A stretch of DNA of 64,000 nt, from NCBI GenBank assembly GCA_047777345.1, contig JBKEEJ010000002.1, positions 186,001-250,000 of the forward strand, given 5' to 3'. Position 1 is the stretch's first letter, and every line of letters begins with the position of its first letter. The DNA comes from Anaerocolumna sp047777345 (GTDB taxonomy: Bacteria > Bacillota > Clostridia > Lachnospirales > Lachnospiraceae). Below the pieces are notes generated by a model. The model made no database searches. It was not told where the DNA came from and was given only the letters and a program-made list of their open reading frames with translations. The position numbers and the translations under genes were made by a program. This document shows positions 17,434-25,567 of this stretch, in pieces.

Positions 17434-17573
17434 CACTCACCTTTTTTCTTTTATTGTACACAACATTATTTTATTAGGATACCACTAAAATGCTTATAAT
17501 ATTGCAAATAGTGCTGTCGTTTTCCACTGATTTGGTTTATAATAAGAGCAAAGGAAATCAGAGGTGATTGGAA

Positions 17574-18416
17574 ATGAAAGATTTTGATAAATTAGGTTAT
17601 TTAAATGACGATTTTCGGATTTTTCATATTGTGGATGAACAAAAGAAAGTTTTTGATTTTCACTATCATGACTTTAACAAAATAATGATTTTCATAAAAG
17701 GAAACGTAAGTTACTCCATTGAAGGCAGAAGTTACCTGTTAAAACCTTATGATATTGTCCTGGTAAATGCGGGAGAAATCCACAGGCCTTCCATTCTGGA
17801 TGATTCGGCTTATGAACGGATTATTATGTATGTATCGCCTCTGTTTTTGGATGCTTATAAAGGTGCCGATTATGACTTAAGTTATTGCTTTGAAAGAGCC
17901 AGAAAGGAACACTCCAATGTTTTGCGGATTCATTCCATGGACAAAAGTAAGCTCTATCAGGTTTGCCAGGAATTGGAGCACTCCTTACAAAGCAGCGAAT
18001 TTGCCAACGAACTTTATCAGAAAATATTGTTTTTGGAATTTATGATTCAGTTAAACAGAACAGCCATATCCAACCGGATTAATTATCAGGATTCGGATAT
18101 GGCCAATACCAAATTGCTTCAGATCTTAGACTATATTAATGAAAATCTGACGGATGACATTACCATCGATAAGCTGTCCTCCAAGTTTTACTTAAACCGA
18201 TACTATCTGATGCATTTTTTTAAAGAAGGCACCGGTTACACCATTGGAAATTATATTACAAGGAAACGCCTCCTTTATGCCAAAAATCTGGTTCAAAAGG
18301 GTAAAACCCTGACAGAAGCCTGCTTTGAAAGCGGATTTAAAAACTATTCCACCTTTTCCAGGGCATTTAAGAAGGCATTTCATACTATGCCAAAAAATGC
18401 TGCTTTTCTTGATTAA
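17574..18416 (+). CDS. AraC-family transcriptional regulator (second)
   Basis: 280 residues from ATG 17574; AGAGGTG lies about seven bases upstream, while the in-frame TTG at 17568 is too close to it. N-terminal cupin_2/AraC-binding part (VFDFHYHDFNKIMIFIKG; YDIVLVNAGEIHRP), C-terminal AraC HTH pair from about 185 (TIDKLSSKFYLNRYYLMHFF; TEACFESGFKNYSTFSRAFK). TATAAT at 17538-17543 is a plausible -10. It diverges from the DapA-family gene, which is its likely target. Effector unknown. Confidence 0.9.
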   Translation: MKDFDKLGYLNDDFRIFHIVDEQKKVFDFHYHDFNKIMIFIKGNVSYSIEGRSYLLKPYDIVLVNAGEIHRPSILDDSAYERIIMYVSPLFLDAYKGADYDLSYCFERARKEHSNVLRIHSMDKSKLYQVCQELEHSLQSSEFANELYQKILFLEFMIQLNRTAISNRINYQDSDMANTKLLQILDYINENLTDDITIDKLSSKFYLNRYYLMHFFKEGTGYTIGNYITRKRLLYAKNLVQKGKTLTEACFESGFKNYSTFSRAFKKAFHTMPKNAAFLD

Positions 18417-18451
18417 AAACATCTGGCTTATTGTTTAATACAACATTTAGA

Positions 18452-18928
18452 TTATGCCTCCGTTATAATGCATCTGCTTTTAAGAGATTTATAAGTATTT
18501 CTGCAGAAAACTTCATAAATAGAGCAGCATTTATCTACAATGCAAACAATAACGCTTTCCCGATATACTGGTGGTATGGGTGTTAGGGGAAACATATGCT
18601 TACTTATAATATCTATTTCAATTGGATTTAACTCTCTGATTTTTCTTATATTTCTCAAAGCAGTTCCTGGATGCCGGAAGCCATGGAATCTGTGGGAAGG
18701 ATCTTTGTCATGCCAGTCATATAAAAAGTAATCGTGAAACAAAGCTCCAATTAACATACTATGCAGATTACAGGGTATACGAAGTAACCTGACTAAAAAT
18801 AAACTGTAATAAGCTACAGCAATACTATGCCATAAACAGTTGGTATCACCGTGCTGCATATATCTTGCAAGGTTTAAAAGAGATGTAGTTACCATTAGCT
18901 CTTTTAAACAATTATTGATTTGATCCAT
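18452..18928 (-). CDS. Small HD-domain phosphohydrolase-like protein
   Basis: 158 residues from ATG 18928 (AGGGAAG seven bases upstream; upstream in-frame codons to 18952 lack one). HD superfamily residues are in order: H34, H65-D66 (ALFHDYFLYDW), further His residues about 80-85 and a late Asp in 'CIVDKCCSIYEVF'. HD proteins are metal-dependent phosphohydrolases acting on nucleotides or cyclic nucleotides. It is not an HD-GYP domain: the GYP signature is absent. A decayed second copy of this gene lies at 47449-47558. It diverges from the c-di-GMP riboswitch transcript. Substrate unknown. Confidence 0.8.
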   Translation of the reverse strand: MDQINNCLKELMVTTSLLNLARYMQHGDTNCLWHSIAVAYYSLFLVRLLRIPCNLHSMLIGALFHDYFLYDWHDKDPSHRFHGFRHPGTALRNIRKIRELNPIEIDIISKHMFPLTPIPPVYRESVIVCIVDKCCSIYEVFCRNTYKSLKSRCIITEA

Positions 18929-18976
18929 TGTATCTTCCCTAATAATAATCACACTCCTGACTTTATCTTGTTTCTA

Positions 18977-19004
18977 AGTATAATTAAAATTCTGAAATTG
19001 TCTA
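18977..19004 (-). promoter_or_regulatory. Promoter of the HD-domain gene
   Basis: On the minus strand TAGACA (19004-18999), 16 bases, TATACT (18982-18977), about 50 bases ahead of ATG 18928. Confidence 0.5.
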
Positions 19005-19229
19005 ATCACAGCTTATTTTCTGTGACCGACTATTAGTGATATGCTATTTTAGTATTTTACCAAAAACCCTATTGGAAAACAATAACTGTTAAGTAGATTA
19101 TGAAAATTGATTATTAAGCAGATTATCAAAATGGGATTAGATTACATCTTCTATACTTATATTTGTTGATAGAATTTATTAATAAGTAGTATTTTTATTC
19201 CCTTTTCGACATATTATTTCATATGTCTA

Positions 19230-19257
19230 TTGATTCTATACAACTGCATGATATAAT
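19230..19257 (+). promoter_or_regulatory. Promoter of the riboswitch-chemoreceptor transcript
   Basis: TTGATT (19230-19235), 16 bases, TATAAT (19252-19257), with an extended -10 TG one base before it. Transcription would begin near 19264, about 35 bases ahead of the riboswitch. Confidence 0.7.
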
Positions 19258-19297
19258 TTATTTATATCGTAAATATTCACATATTCAATCTTAGAAT

Positions 19298-19372
19298 AAA
19301 AGCAAACTTACTGAAAGGTAAGGACGCAAAGCCGTGGGTCTAAAGGTATTCCCAAGATTGCCAGGTTGCCAG
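19298..19372 (+). promoter_or_regulatory. Cyclic di-GMP-I riboswitch (GEMM-I)
   Basis: The sequence has the GEMM-I core in order: AGCAAAC, a six-pair arm CTTACT-GAAA-GGTAAG with a GNRA loop (19307-19322), the strongly conserved GGACGCAAAGCC (19322-19333), GGGTCTAAAG, CCCAAGATTGCC, and the closing GGTTGCC (19364-19370). A five-pair hairpin (ATGCC-ATTTG-GGCAT, 19378-19392) with a short T-rich tail follows and may be part of the expression platform. About 300 bases separate it from the chemoreceptor start at 19697. Whether c-di-GMP turns the gene on or off cannot be told by eye. Confidence 0.92.
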
Positions 19373-19696
19373 AGAGTATGCCATTTGGGCATTTCTTAGT
19401 GTCGTCTATTTAAGTCGTAAAAGTATCTTTTAAAGTACATATAAAAATAAGATACATTACCTCTGTCAGTTATTTCTTTTCTGTTTGCTTTTATATTTAT
19501 CCAAATTTATTTTTAAACTGCATCTATTTGGTACCAAAGAAAAAATGTAATAACAATGCATAAGCTTTACCTTATTGGGGTTTTAAAAAGTTGGAAGAAA
19601 ATACATTACAGAAAGGATGTCACAGATTACTTCTTTCAACTCTGTTTTTGTGACTATATCGCAAAATTCATGTGCGATATACTATGGGTGTGTATT

Positions 19697-21232
19697 ATGG
19701 GAAATGAAAAAAGTATTGTACGTCAATACCAATTTGGAACTTTAAAATTTGTGCTGTTGATATATTCCATCAGCGCTCTGATTTCATCAGTTTTATTTGC
19801 AGTACTGAAACTGGCTGGTGTAAATAATGGTATTCCATGGTCGAAAATAAACGCATTTACTGCAATTGTAATACTTGAGCTTGTTACTTTATTTATAATG
19901 TTTCGTCAGGTTACCAAATATAAAGAAAAGTTTGATAAATTATTTTTAAGCCTAAAAATAATCATCCTTATTTTCTCCTATATCAATTACCTGTACTTAG
20001 GGCTTTTGGTTTCTTCCAGGGAAATCTGGTGGTGTGTCTTTTATTTTGTACTTCTGGGAGCCTTATTCCTTGATAATCGTTTTAATTTACTCTTTTCCGT
20101 TATGGGCATAATATGCCAGGGAGTTATTTTTACCTTAAATCCCTCTACCCTGCCATCCAGCGAGAATTTTATGGAGGAAATCATTATAAGGGGTATTGTT
20201 ATTTTACTTCTTTACTTAGATATCGCCATCTTCACCTACTTTTCCTCAAAACTATTAGAATACATAGAAATTCACGATAAGGAACTGCAGAAACACAATG
20301 AAAAGAATCAAATAATATTAGAAAGAATTTCGGAATACACCCGTTCACTTCTCTCTTCCAGTGAAAGCCTCTCCGAAATTGCCACTGAGGAAAGTGCATC
20401 TGTAGAAGAAATTGCAGCAACCAGTGATACAGCTGTCAGGGATTCAGACCGGATGCTATCTGATATTGAGGAAAATAGTCGAAGTCTGAACGAACTGCTA
20501 AATACATATGAAACCATTGCAACTAAGGTAAAAGATACCGAATCCAAGTCCAATCAACTGATAGAACTTTCCGGAAATAACGAAACTGCTTTAAATGAGA
20601 TTTTAAATATTATTCTTAATGTTAAGGAAGACATTGAACATACCCTGGAAGCCACCCAGGTACTGGAAGAAAAATCTGGTGAAATTAACAATATCATATC
20701 ACTTATAGGCCAGATTGCAGAAGAGACCAATCTTCTTGCACTAAATGCTTCTATCGAAGCGGCAAGAGCCGGTGAACAGGGCAAGGGCTTTGCTGTAGTA
20801 GCCGATGAAATCCGAAAACTGGCAGAAGGTACCAATAAGTCTCTCGGTGAAGTAGCTGCCATAATTCAGGAATTTAAATCCAGAGTTAATCAAGTAAAAT
20901 CTTTAATGGAAGTAAATACAGAAAAAGTGAACCACGGCAATACCTTATTAAACGACGCAGTTCATAATGTAAGCAATATGATTCATGGATTGAAAGACGC
21001 TGGATCAAACATCGATGAAATCCATAACCTCACCCAATCCATGCTACTCACAACCCAAAGTACAGTAGCATTTAATTCGAAAATAGCTGAAGCCACTAAT
21101 GAGACCATACATAAATTTAACCTGGTCCACGATTCCATCAGCCAGAACCTGGCTACCAGTGAAGAACTGACCAGTAGTGCGGAGATGCTTAAGAATATTG
21201 CGGAAGAGATGAATGAGTTGGTGAGGAGGTAG
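19697..21232 (+). CDS. Methyl-accepting chemotaxis protein, multi-TM, without HAMP
   Basis: 511 residues from ATG 19697 (MGNEKSIVRQYQFG), with GGGTG upstream. I prefer it to ATG 19556, which has no ribosome site and gives an atypical leader. About six transmembrane helices fill residues 15-200, then the coiled signalling domain runs to the end, with the hairpin tip EETNLLALNASIEAARAGE (about 350-368), the CheA/CheW contact site. There is no HAMP linker and no large outside sensor loop, so sensing is probably by the membrane part. It is controlled by the c-di-GMP-I riboswitch, tying taxis to the motile-sessile signal. Its stop is three bases before the IS66-type repeat. Confidence 0.9.
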   Translation: MGNEKSIVRQYQFGTLKFVLLIYSISALISSVLFAVLKLAGVNNGIPWSKINAFTAIVILELVTLFIMFRQVTKYKEKFDKLFLSLKIIILIFSYINYLYLGLLVSSREIWWCVFYFVLLGALFLDNRFNLLFSVMGIICQGVIFTLNPSTLPSSENFMEEIIIRGIVILLLYLDIAIFTYFSSKLLEYIEIHDKELQKHNEKNQIILERISEYTRSLLSSSESLSEIATEESASVEEIAATSDTAVRDSDRMLSDIEENSRSLNELLNTYETIATKVKDTESKSNQLIELSGNNETALNEILNIILNVKEDIEHTLEATQVLEEKSGEINNIISLIGQIAEETNLLALNASIEAARAGEQGKGFAVVADEIRKLAEGTNKSLGEVAAIIQEFKSRVNQVKSLMEVNTEKVNHGNTLLNDAVHNVSNMIHGLKDAGSNIDEIHNLTQSMLLTTQSTVAFNSKIAEATNETIHKFNLVHDSISQNLATSEELTSSAEMLKNIAEEMNELVRR

Positions 21233-21235
21233 TTT

Positions 21236-21256
21236 GTAAACGTCAAACCACTCGCC
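21236..21256 (+). repeat. IS66-type left terminal inverted repeat
   Basis: Begins GTAAACGTCAAACCACT; matches the right repeat (25079-25099, read in reverse) with one mismatch. It starts three bases after the chemoreceptor stop codon. Confidence 0.75.
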
Positions 21257-22080
21257 TTGGATAATTAGCATTTTTATGCCATACTCTAAAAGACACGAAA
21301 AAACTAGTAGTTTTTTAGAGGAGGTAAAACTATCATGGATCAATCAACACACGATATCCGCCGGGCATACTGGTTAGACTGGTTAGAATCAGAACGCGAA
21401 TGCGACATTACAACAAGGAACCAGCGTCTGTCTAAACTTGCTGCTTTTGCAATATACGCACAGAACAGGGATTTCGGTTCAGCCTCCATCTTTAGAAATA
21501 GTGTATCAAAAGTTCCCAAGAAAAGGGCGTCGCGCATGGGAAGGAGCTCCTCTACAAAAACAGAGGTCAAGATCCTTTTTGAACTCCCGGACTCCAGCAA
21601 AGAGATTGGATTAAGGGATAAGACTCTCTTGTGCTTTATGTACGCCAGTAGAATGAGGGCACAGGAGGTGTGTGACTTGACCGTGGGTGAAATACAGTTT
21701 ATCCGGACAGGGCAGGTATCAATGTCCATGGCAAAGGACAGAAAATGCGTAGGATAGGCATTCCGGCTGCGGCAGCGTGGATGCTAAAAAAATATATAGA
21801 GCACAGGGGCATAACCTCTAGTAATGGGAGACACGTTTTTTCCAGTCAGACCCATGAAAAAATGTCTGTTTCCTGCATAGAAGAAATATTTGCAAAGTAT
21901 ATAACAAAGGCAAAGCAGGAAAATCATGAAAATCATGATCTGTTCAGGAATAATTATACGCCCCATTCCATGTGTCACCGCCGGGGTATAATTGACCCAT
22001 AGCGCCGGACAGAAATTGACCCACACCAAACCAAACGGTTACCATAAAAGTGTGACGAAAACTTTTATGGGGGTGACCGT

Positions 22081-23307
22081 ATGATAAGGAGTGGGACAAT
22101 TAATATGATACACGAAGGTTCACAAAAAGGAAAGAGTGCTTATGCCATTAGTAAAGAACTTGGCATATCAAAAAACACAGCAAAGAAGTACATGAACCAG
22201 CCCAAAGCTGAGCATGGGCTTAAAGGCAGAACAAAACCTTCAAAACTCGATCCTTTTAAGCCCCAAATAAATGAAATGATTGAAAATGGTATATTTAACT
22301 GTGTTGTGATCTTTGAAAGATTAAAGGATATGGGCTATACCGGCGGCATAACCATTATCAAGGATTATGTAAAGCCGTTCAGGCCGGCCAGAAATGCTCC
22401 GGCAGTTCGAAGGTATGAAACACCACCTGGTAAGCAGGCTCAGATGGACTGGGGTATTGCCCACTACATAGACGAGAAGGGAGTTATTCATAAAACCCCG
22501 GTTTTCACAATGATACTGGGCAATTCAAGGTGTAAGTATGTTGAGTTTACCAAACGTTGTGATATATACAGCCTTTTAAGATGCATGGTAAACGCCTTTG
22601 AGTATTTCGGCGGAGTTCCTGAGGTAGTTCTGACAGACAGGATGAAGACCGTAATAAACGGCAGTGATGCAGGAAAGCCGATATGGAACAGCAGGTTTGA
22701 AGATTTTGCTGCAGATATGGGTTTTGTACCGAAGGTATGCCGGGTAAAAAGGCCTCAGACAAAAGGAAAAGTTGAACGCCTGGTTGATTATGTGAAAGAT
22801 AATTTTCTGCCAGGGAGGCGGTTTAAGGATCTGCATGATTTAAATTCTCAAGCGCTTGAATGGTGCAGGAAGGTAGACAGTAAGGGCCACGGGACTACCG
22901 GGGAAATACCTCTTGAGGCATTAAACAAAGAACCCCTTCTGCCACTGCCGGATAAAGCGATTCGTGACAAATACAGGTGGGAAACAAGAAATGTAACAAG
23001 GGACGGATTTGTAAGCTATGACGGTGCCAAATACGGTATACCCTGGCAGTATAGCGGCAAGGAAGTAAGAGTAAGGATATGTGGTGATTTCTTTGAAGCA
23101 TACTACGGTGAAGTAAGAATAGCTCGCCACAAAGTAGAATATGCATCAGGGAAGATAGTATGGCTTAAGGGCCAATACCAGGGATTGGCTGAAAAAGGAG
23201 GCATAGCGCTACCGCTTCCCTTCGCCAGAAAAGAAAGAACAGAAGCAGTAGAAATACGGCCCTTAAGCGTGTATGATGCACTGGCGGGGGTGATATCCAA
23301 TGTTTGA
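22081..23307 (+). CDS. istA: IS21-family transposase IstA
   Basis: 408 residues. An N-terminal helix-turn-helix (GKSAYAISKELGISKNTAKKY, about 16-36) is followed by the integrase (rve) catalytic core with the DDE triad: Asp in QAQMDWGIAHY, Asp in VVLTDRMKTV and Glu in TKGKVERLVDYV, then a C-terminal beta-barrel part. It cuts and joins the element ends. The stop overlaps the istB start by eight bases (23300-23307), the usual coupling. The gene appears intact. Confidence 0.93.
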   Translation: MIRSGTINMIHEGSQKGKSAYAISKELGISKNTAKKYMNQPKAEHGLKGRTKPSKLDPFKPQINEMIENGIFNCVVIFERLKDMGYTGGITIIKDYVKPFRPARNAPAVRRYETPPGKQAQMDWGIAHYIDEKGVIHKTPVFTMILGNSRCKYVEFTKRCDIYSLLRCMVNAFEYFGGVPEVVLTDRMKTVINGSDAGKPIWNSRFEDFAADMGFVPKVCRVKRPQTKGKVERLVDYVKDNFLPGRRFKDLHDLNSQALEWCRKVDSKGHGTTGEIPLEALNKEPLLPLPDKAIRDKYRWETRNVTRDGFVSYDGAKYGIPWQYSGKEVRVRICGDFFEAYYGEVRIARHKVEYASGKIVWLKGQYQGLAEKGGIALPLPFARKERTEAVEIRPLSVYDALAGVISNV

Positions 23308-24099
23308 ACTGGAGCATACCCGCAACCTCCTGTATGAGCTTGGTTTGAACACGGCCTCCGAGCTATTGGATGCAAAACTTGAAGATGCGATGCATAAAGA
23401 TGCAACTTATCTGTCGTTCTTAAGTGAGCTTTTGGAGGCTGAAATACAGGAGAAAAACGCCGCAGCGAAGAAACAAGGATTAAGCTGTCCAGACTGCCGC
23501 ATAGAAAGACACTGGAAGAGTTCGATTTTGGGTTTCAACCCAGCATAGATGTAAAGCAAATCAAAGAGTTATCAACACTTGCTTTTGTAGCAAGGAAGGA
23601 GAACGTAATTTTTTTAGGACCACCTGGAGTCGGAAAAACTCACCTTGCAGTAGGTCTTGCGATGCAAGCGTTAAGGTCCGGTATGACAGTATATTATGCC
23701 AGCCTGGCGCATCTGATATCAGATTTAAAAAAGGCAGATCTGCAAGGCAAACTAGAGCGCAGGTGGCGCGTGTATACCCGGCCCGACATACTGATCATTG
23801 ACGAAGTGGGATATATGCAGCTAGATCGTGCATCAGCGGAATTATTCTTTAGACTTATATGCACAAGGTATGAAAACGGCAGTATTATACTGACCAGTAA
23901 CAAATACTTTGGAGACTGGGGAGAGCTAATGAATGATACAGTAATAGCGACAGCAATACTTGATAGATTGCTGCATCATGCACATATCATAAACATAAGG
24001 GGTGATAGCTATAGACTGAAAAGCAGGATAAAAGGCGGTGTCAAAGTAGTGCCCCCGGCCGATATCCCGGAATTAGATAATATGGCACGGGGTGTTTAA
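23300..24099 (+). pseudogene. istB: IS21-family helper ATPase IstB, frameshifted
   Basis: The first frame (23300-23548) gives the N-terminal helical part up to 'EKNAAAKKQ', then breaks near 23475. The next frame continues KLSRLPHRKTLEEFDFGFQ, Walker A GPPGVGKTHLA (about 23620-23655), Walker B 'ILIIDEVGYMQ', sensor 'IILTSNKYFGDW' and the usual C-terminus to 24099. One missing A in an A-run (AAGAAACAAGG) explains the break. IstB is the AAA+ partner that directs IstA to target DNA. As read, only the second half is translatable from the internal ATG 23662, without its Walker A. Confidence 0.85.
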
Positions 24100-24419
24100 A
24101 CAAAAACCGGCGATTGAAGACCGGCGATTGGGTCAATTTTTAACCGGCGATTCGGTCAAAAATAGCCCGGCGTTGACACATGCGACATACGACCGCGACT
24201 CACATGCTCGAAGCAGGTGTCCCATTGATTGTGGTAAAAAACTTTCTTGGGCATGTATCCTTGCAGACCACTCAGATTTACACCGAGATCACGCAGGATA
24301 CTATGAATCGACAGCTTAAGGCTTGGAATGAAAAATGGTTCCTTAAGCAGGACGCGAATAGCAGCGATGGTAAGGATAAAAGGAATATCCCTGGATTTTT
24401 GAGATAAATCATAGTACAT

Positions 24420-24533
24420 CGTTATTCCAGATATAACAGAAGAGGCGCTGGATCTAAGCAGAGATCTGCACTTCTTCTGGAATAACGATACTTCTGGGAT
24501 GATGTGCCTTATTCCAGTTCTGAGATAAGGCAC
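24420..24533. repeat. Inverted repeats with a thrice-repeated TTATTCCAG core
   Basis: CGTTATTCCAG (24420-24430) pairs with CTGGAATAACG (24477-24487), and CAGAAGA/TCTTCTG pairs lie inside. A third copy of TTATTCCAG (24509-24517) sits in a separate hairpin, GTGCCTTAT/ATAAGGCAC (24504-24512 and 24525-24533). The block lies between the recombinase stop and the IS66 transposase remnant. It may be the right-hand recombination site of the recombinase-borne segment. Confidence 0.45.
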
Positions 24534-25054
24534 ATGCAAGGCGAGATTTTGCCGATGCGCTAAAGGCTGCGGATAAAAATAATCCGCAGGCAGTGAAGCA
24601 ATCCGTTGCATACCAGGCTTTGCAAAAGATTGCAAAATTTTATAATGCTGACACAGATCTGAAAGGACTCTCGTCAGAGAAACGTCTTCAAAAACGGCAG
24701 GAAGTAATCAAGCCGTTGGTTGAGGAATTCTTTGCGTGGGTAAAACTGCAACAGGCTGAGTGCGTAGTTCCACCACAAAGTAAAACCGGTAAAGGTTTAC
24801 AGTATTGCATAAATCAGGAAAAGTATCTAAAAGTATTTTTGACCAATGGAGATGTTCCAATTGATAACTCTGCATCGGAACGTGCCATCCGTACGTTTTG
24901 CCTGGGTAAGAAGAACTGGATGTTCCATAACAGCGCCAAAGGAGCTGGTGCAAGCGCATTGGTCTATAGCATTTCAGAGACTGCAAAACTGGATTACTTG
25001 ATGCCATGGTCAGAAAGCCTTCCAGAAGAATGCAGGAAACCACGCCGCTTATAA
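24524..25054 (+). pseudogene. IS66-family transposase (TnpC), C-terminal remnant
   Basis: The frame DKAHARRDFADALKAADK onward corresponds to the IS66 'cWAHaRRkF' box and the rest of the catalytic C-terminus, including 'GDVPIDNSASERAIR' and 'LGKKNWMFHNS', and ends ESLPEECRKPRRL. An in-frame stop (24521-24523) and foreign sequence precede it, so about two thirds of the usual 500-residue protein is missing. The right IS66 end follows 25 bases after the stop. Confidence 0.85.
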
Positions 25055-25078
25055 AAAGCGGCGTTAATTTTACCGTCA

Positions 25079-25099
25079 GGCGAGTGGTTTGGCGTTTAC
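25079..25099 (-). repeat. IS66-type right terminal inverted repeat
   Basis: Read in reverse it begins GTAAACGCCAAACCACT and matches the left copy at 20 of 21 positions. Confidence 0.75.
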
Positions 25100-25445
25100 A
25101 TTTGTCATGCCCCAACACTTGACACAGAGCCCTTATTTGATAATAGATTGACTCAATACCTGTAGAACAGAATAAGCAACCGGCGTAAGATTCGTGAAAC
25201 CTGAATCTATACGCTGGAAGCAATTATTCCATCGGCAGTTAAAGAATTGCCAATAAATCTATATTTATTCCAGAGGCCGGGTGTGGGCAGCGCCCACATT
25301 TACTTGTTGTGCAAAAAAATATTAGATTATGAATAATTAACCATAAAGTGGTTAAACTAAGGATAAGAACATAATTCGACATGGAAAATACATATTTAGT
25401 TCTTGCCAAAAGCATGGTATTGATCATTCATACTTTAGCTTCGGA
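25100..25445. other. Intergenic stretch, 3' flank of the group II intron
   Basis: No gene recognised. The only notable piece is CCCCAACACTTGACACAGAGCCC at about 25110, of which a diverged copy (CCCCAATGCTTGACAAAGAACCC) lies near 55889. A palindrome GTGGGCAGCGCCCAC lies near 25284. The stretch is probably residue of older mobile elements. Confidence 0.4.
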
Positions 25446-25480
25446 GTAGAATAGGAGCGGATTATACCGCTCCTTTCGTT

Positions 25481-25514
25481 GAACCGTACGTACAAGTTTC
25501 CCTGTATACGGCTC
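25481..25514 (-). ncRNA. Group II intron catalytic domain V
   Basis: On the minus strand a 34-base hairpin starts GAGCCGTATACAGGGAAAC and closes GTACGGTTC: the canonical domain V length, GAAA-type cap and AGC-like catalytic base. It lies 54 bases beyond the maturase stop. Confidence 0.88.
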
Positions 25515-25567
25515 TCGCCTGTTTGGTTTGAGAAAAGCATTTAGCTGGATTACTACAAGAATAGAAC

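Larger units (their letters stand above)
21973..24178 (+). mobile_element. IS21-family insertion sequence
   Basis: 2206 bases, beginning TGTCACCGCCGGG and ending (reverse) TGTCAACGCCGGG, with flanking CATG at 21969-21972 and 24179-24182 as a 4-bp target duplication. Removing the element plus one CATG restores the recombinase frame (PHSMRHTT). Both ends carry repeated transposase-binding boxes of the form GCCGG..AATTGACC, as in IS21. It contains istA and a frameshifted istB. An inverted repeat CCATAAAAGT / ACTTTTATGG sits just ahead of istA (about 22042-22070). Confidence 0.92.
21335..24407 (+). pseudogene. Tyrosine recombinase/integrase, frameshifted and split by IS21
   Basis: Start ATG 21335 with GAGGAGG upstream. 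An N-terminal SAM-like core-binding domain (DIRRAYWLDWLESERECD) leads to the catalytic domain with its first Arg in 'FMYASRMRAQEVCDL'. At about 21735 the frame breaks (GCAAAGG; one more A would give MAKGQKMRRIGIP) and continues in the next frame to 'YTPHSM' at 21972. IS21 then interrupts. The C-terminal part resumes at 24179 with RHTTATHMLEAG (the H-x-x-R box is HSMR), the second His in FLGHVSLQTTQ and the nucleophile Tyr in IYTEI, and ends at 24407. With IS21 removed and the base restored the enzyme would be complete. Confidence 0.85.
21236..25099. mobile_element. Composite mobile element bounded by IS66-type ends
   Basis: Terminal inverted repeats of 21 bases at 21236-21256 and 25079-25099 match at 20 of 21 positions and begin GTAAACG, as IS66-family ends begin GTAA. 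Inside are a tyrosine recombinase pseudogene, an IS21 element nested in it, and only the C-terminal part of an IS66 transposase next to the right end. The eight bases outside each end (GGTAGTTT and ATTTGTCA) differ, so no 8-bp target duplication is left. It seems that a recombinase-carrying segment replaced most of an IS66 element, or that a deletion joined two. Decayed and unlikely to move. Confidence 0.7.

Noticed and set aside
18452..18928. HD-GYP c-di-GMP phosphodiesterase linked to the riboswitch
   Set aside because: The GYP signature and the length of the family are missing; only a small generic HD domain is present.
20308..20862. Minus-strand frames opposite the chemoreceptor
   Set aside because: Ser-rich shadow frames of the coiled signalling domain; no ribosome site or family features.
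24420..24533. CRISPR-like repeat block
   Set aside because: The repeats are inverted, unevenly spaced and only nine to eleven bases long; no array or cas genes are present in the window.
25239..25427. Possible 62-residue gene beside the group II intron
   Set aside because: Hydrophobic low-complexity frame with no ribosome site, running through the intron flank.
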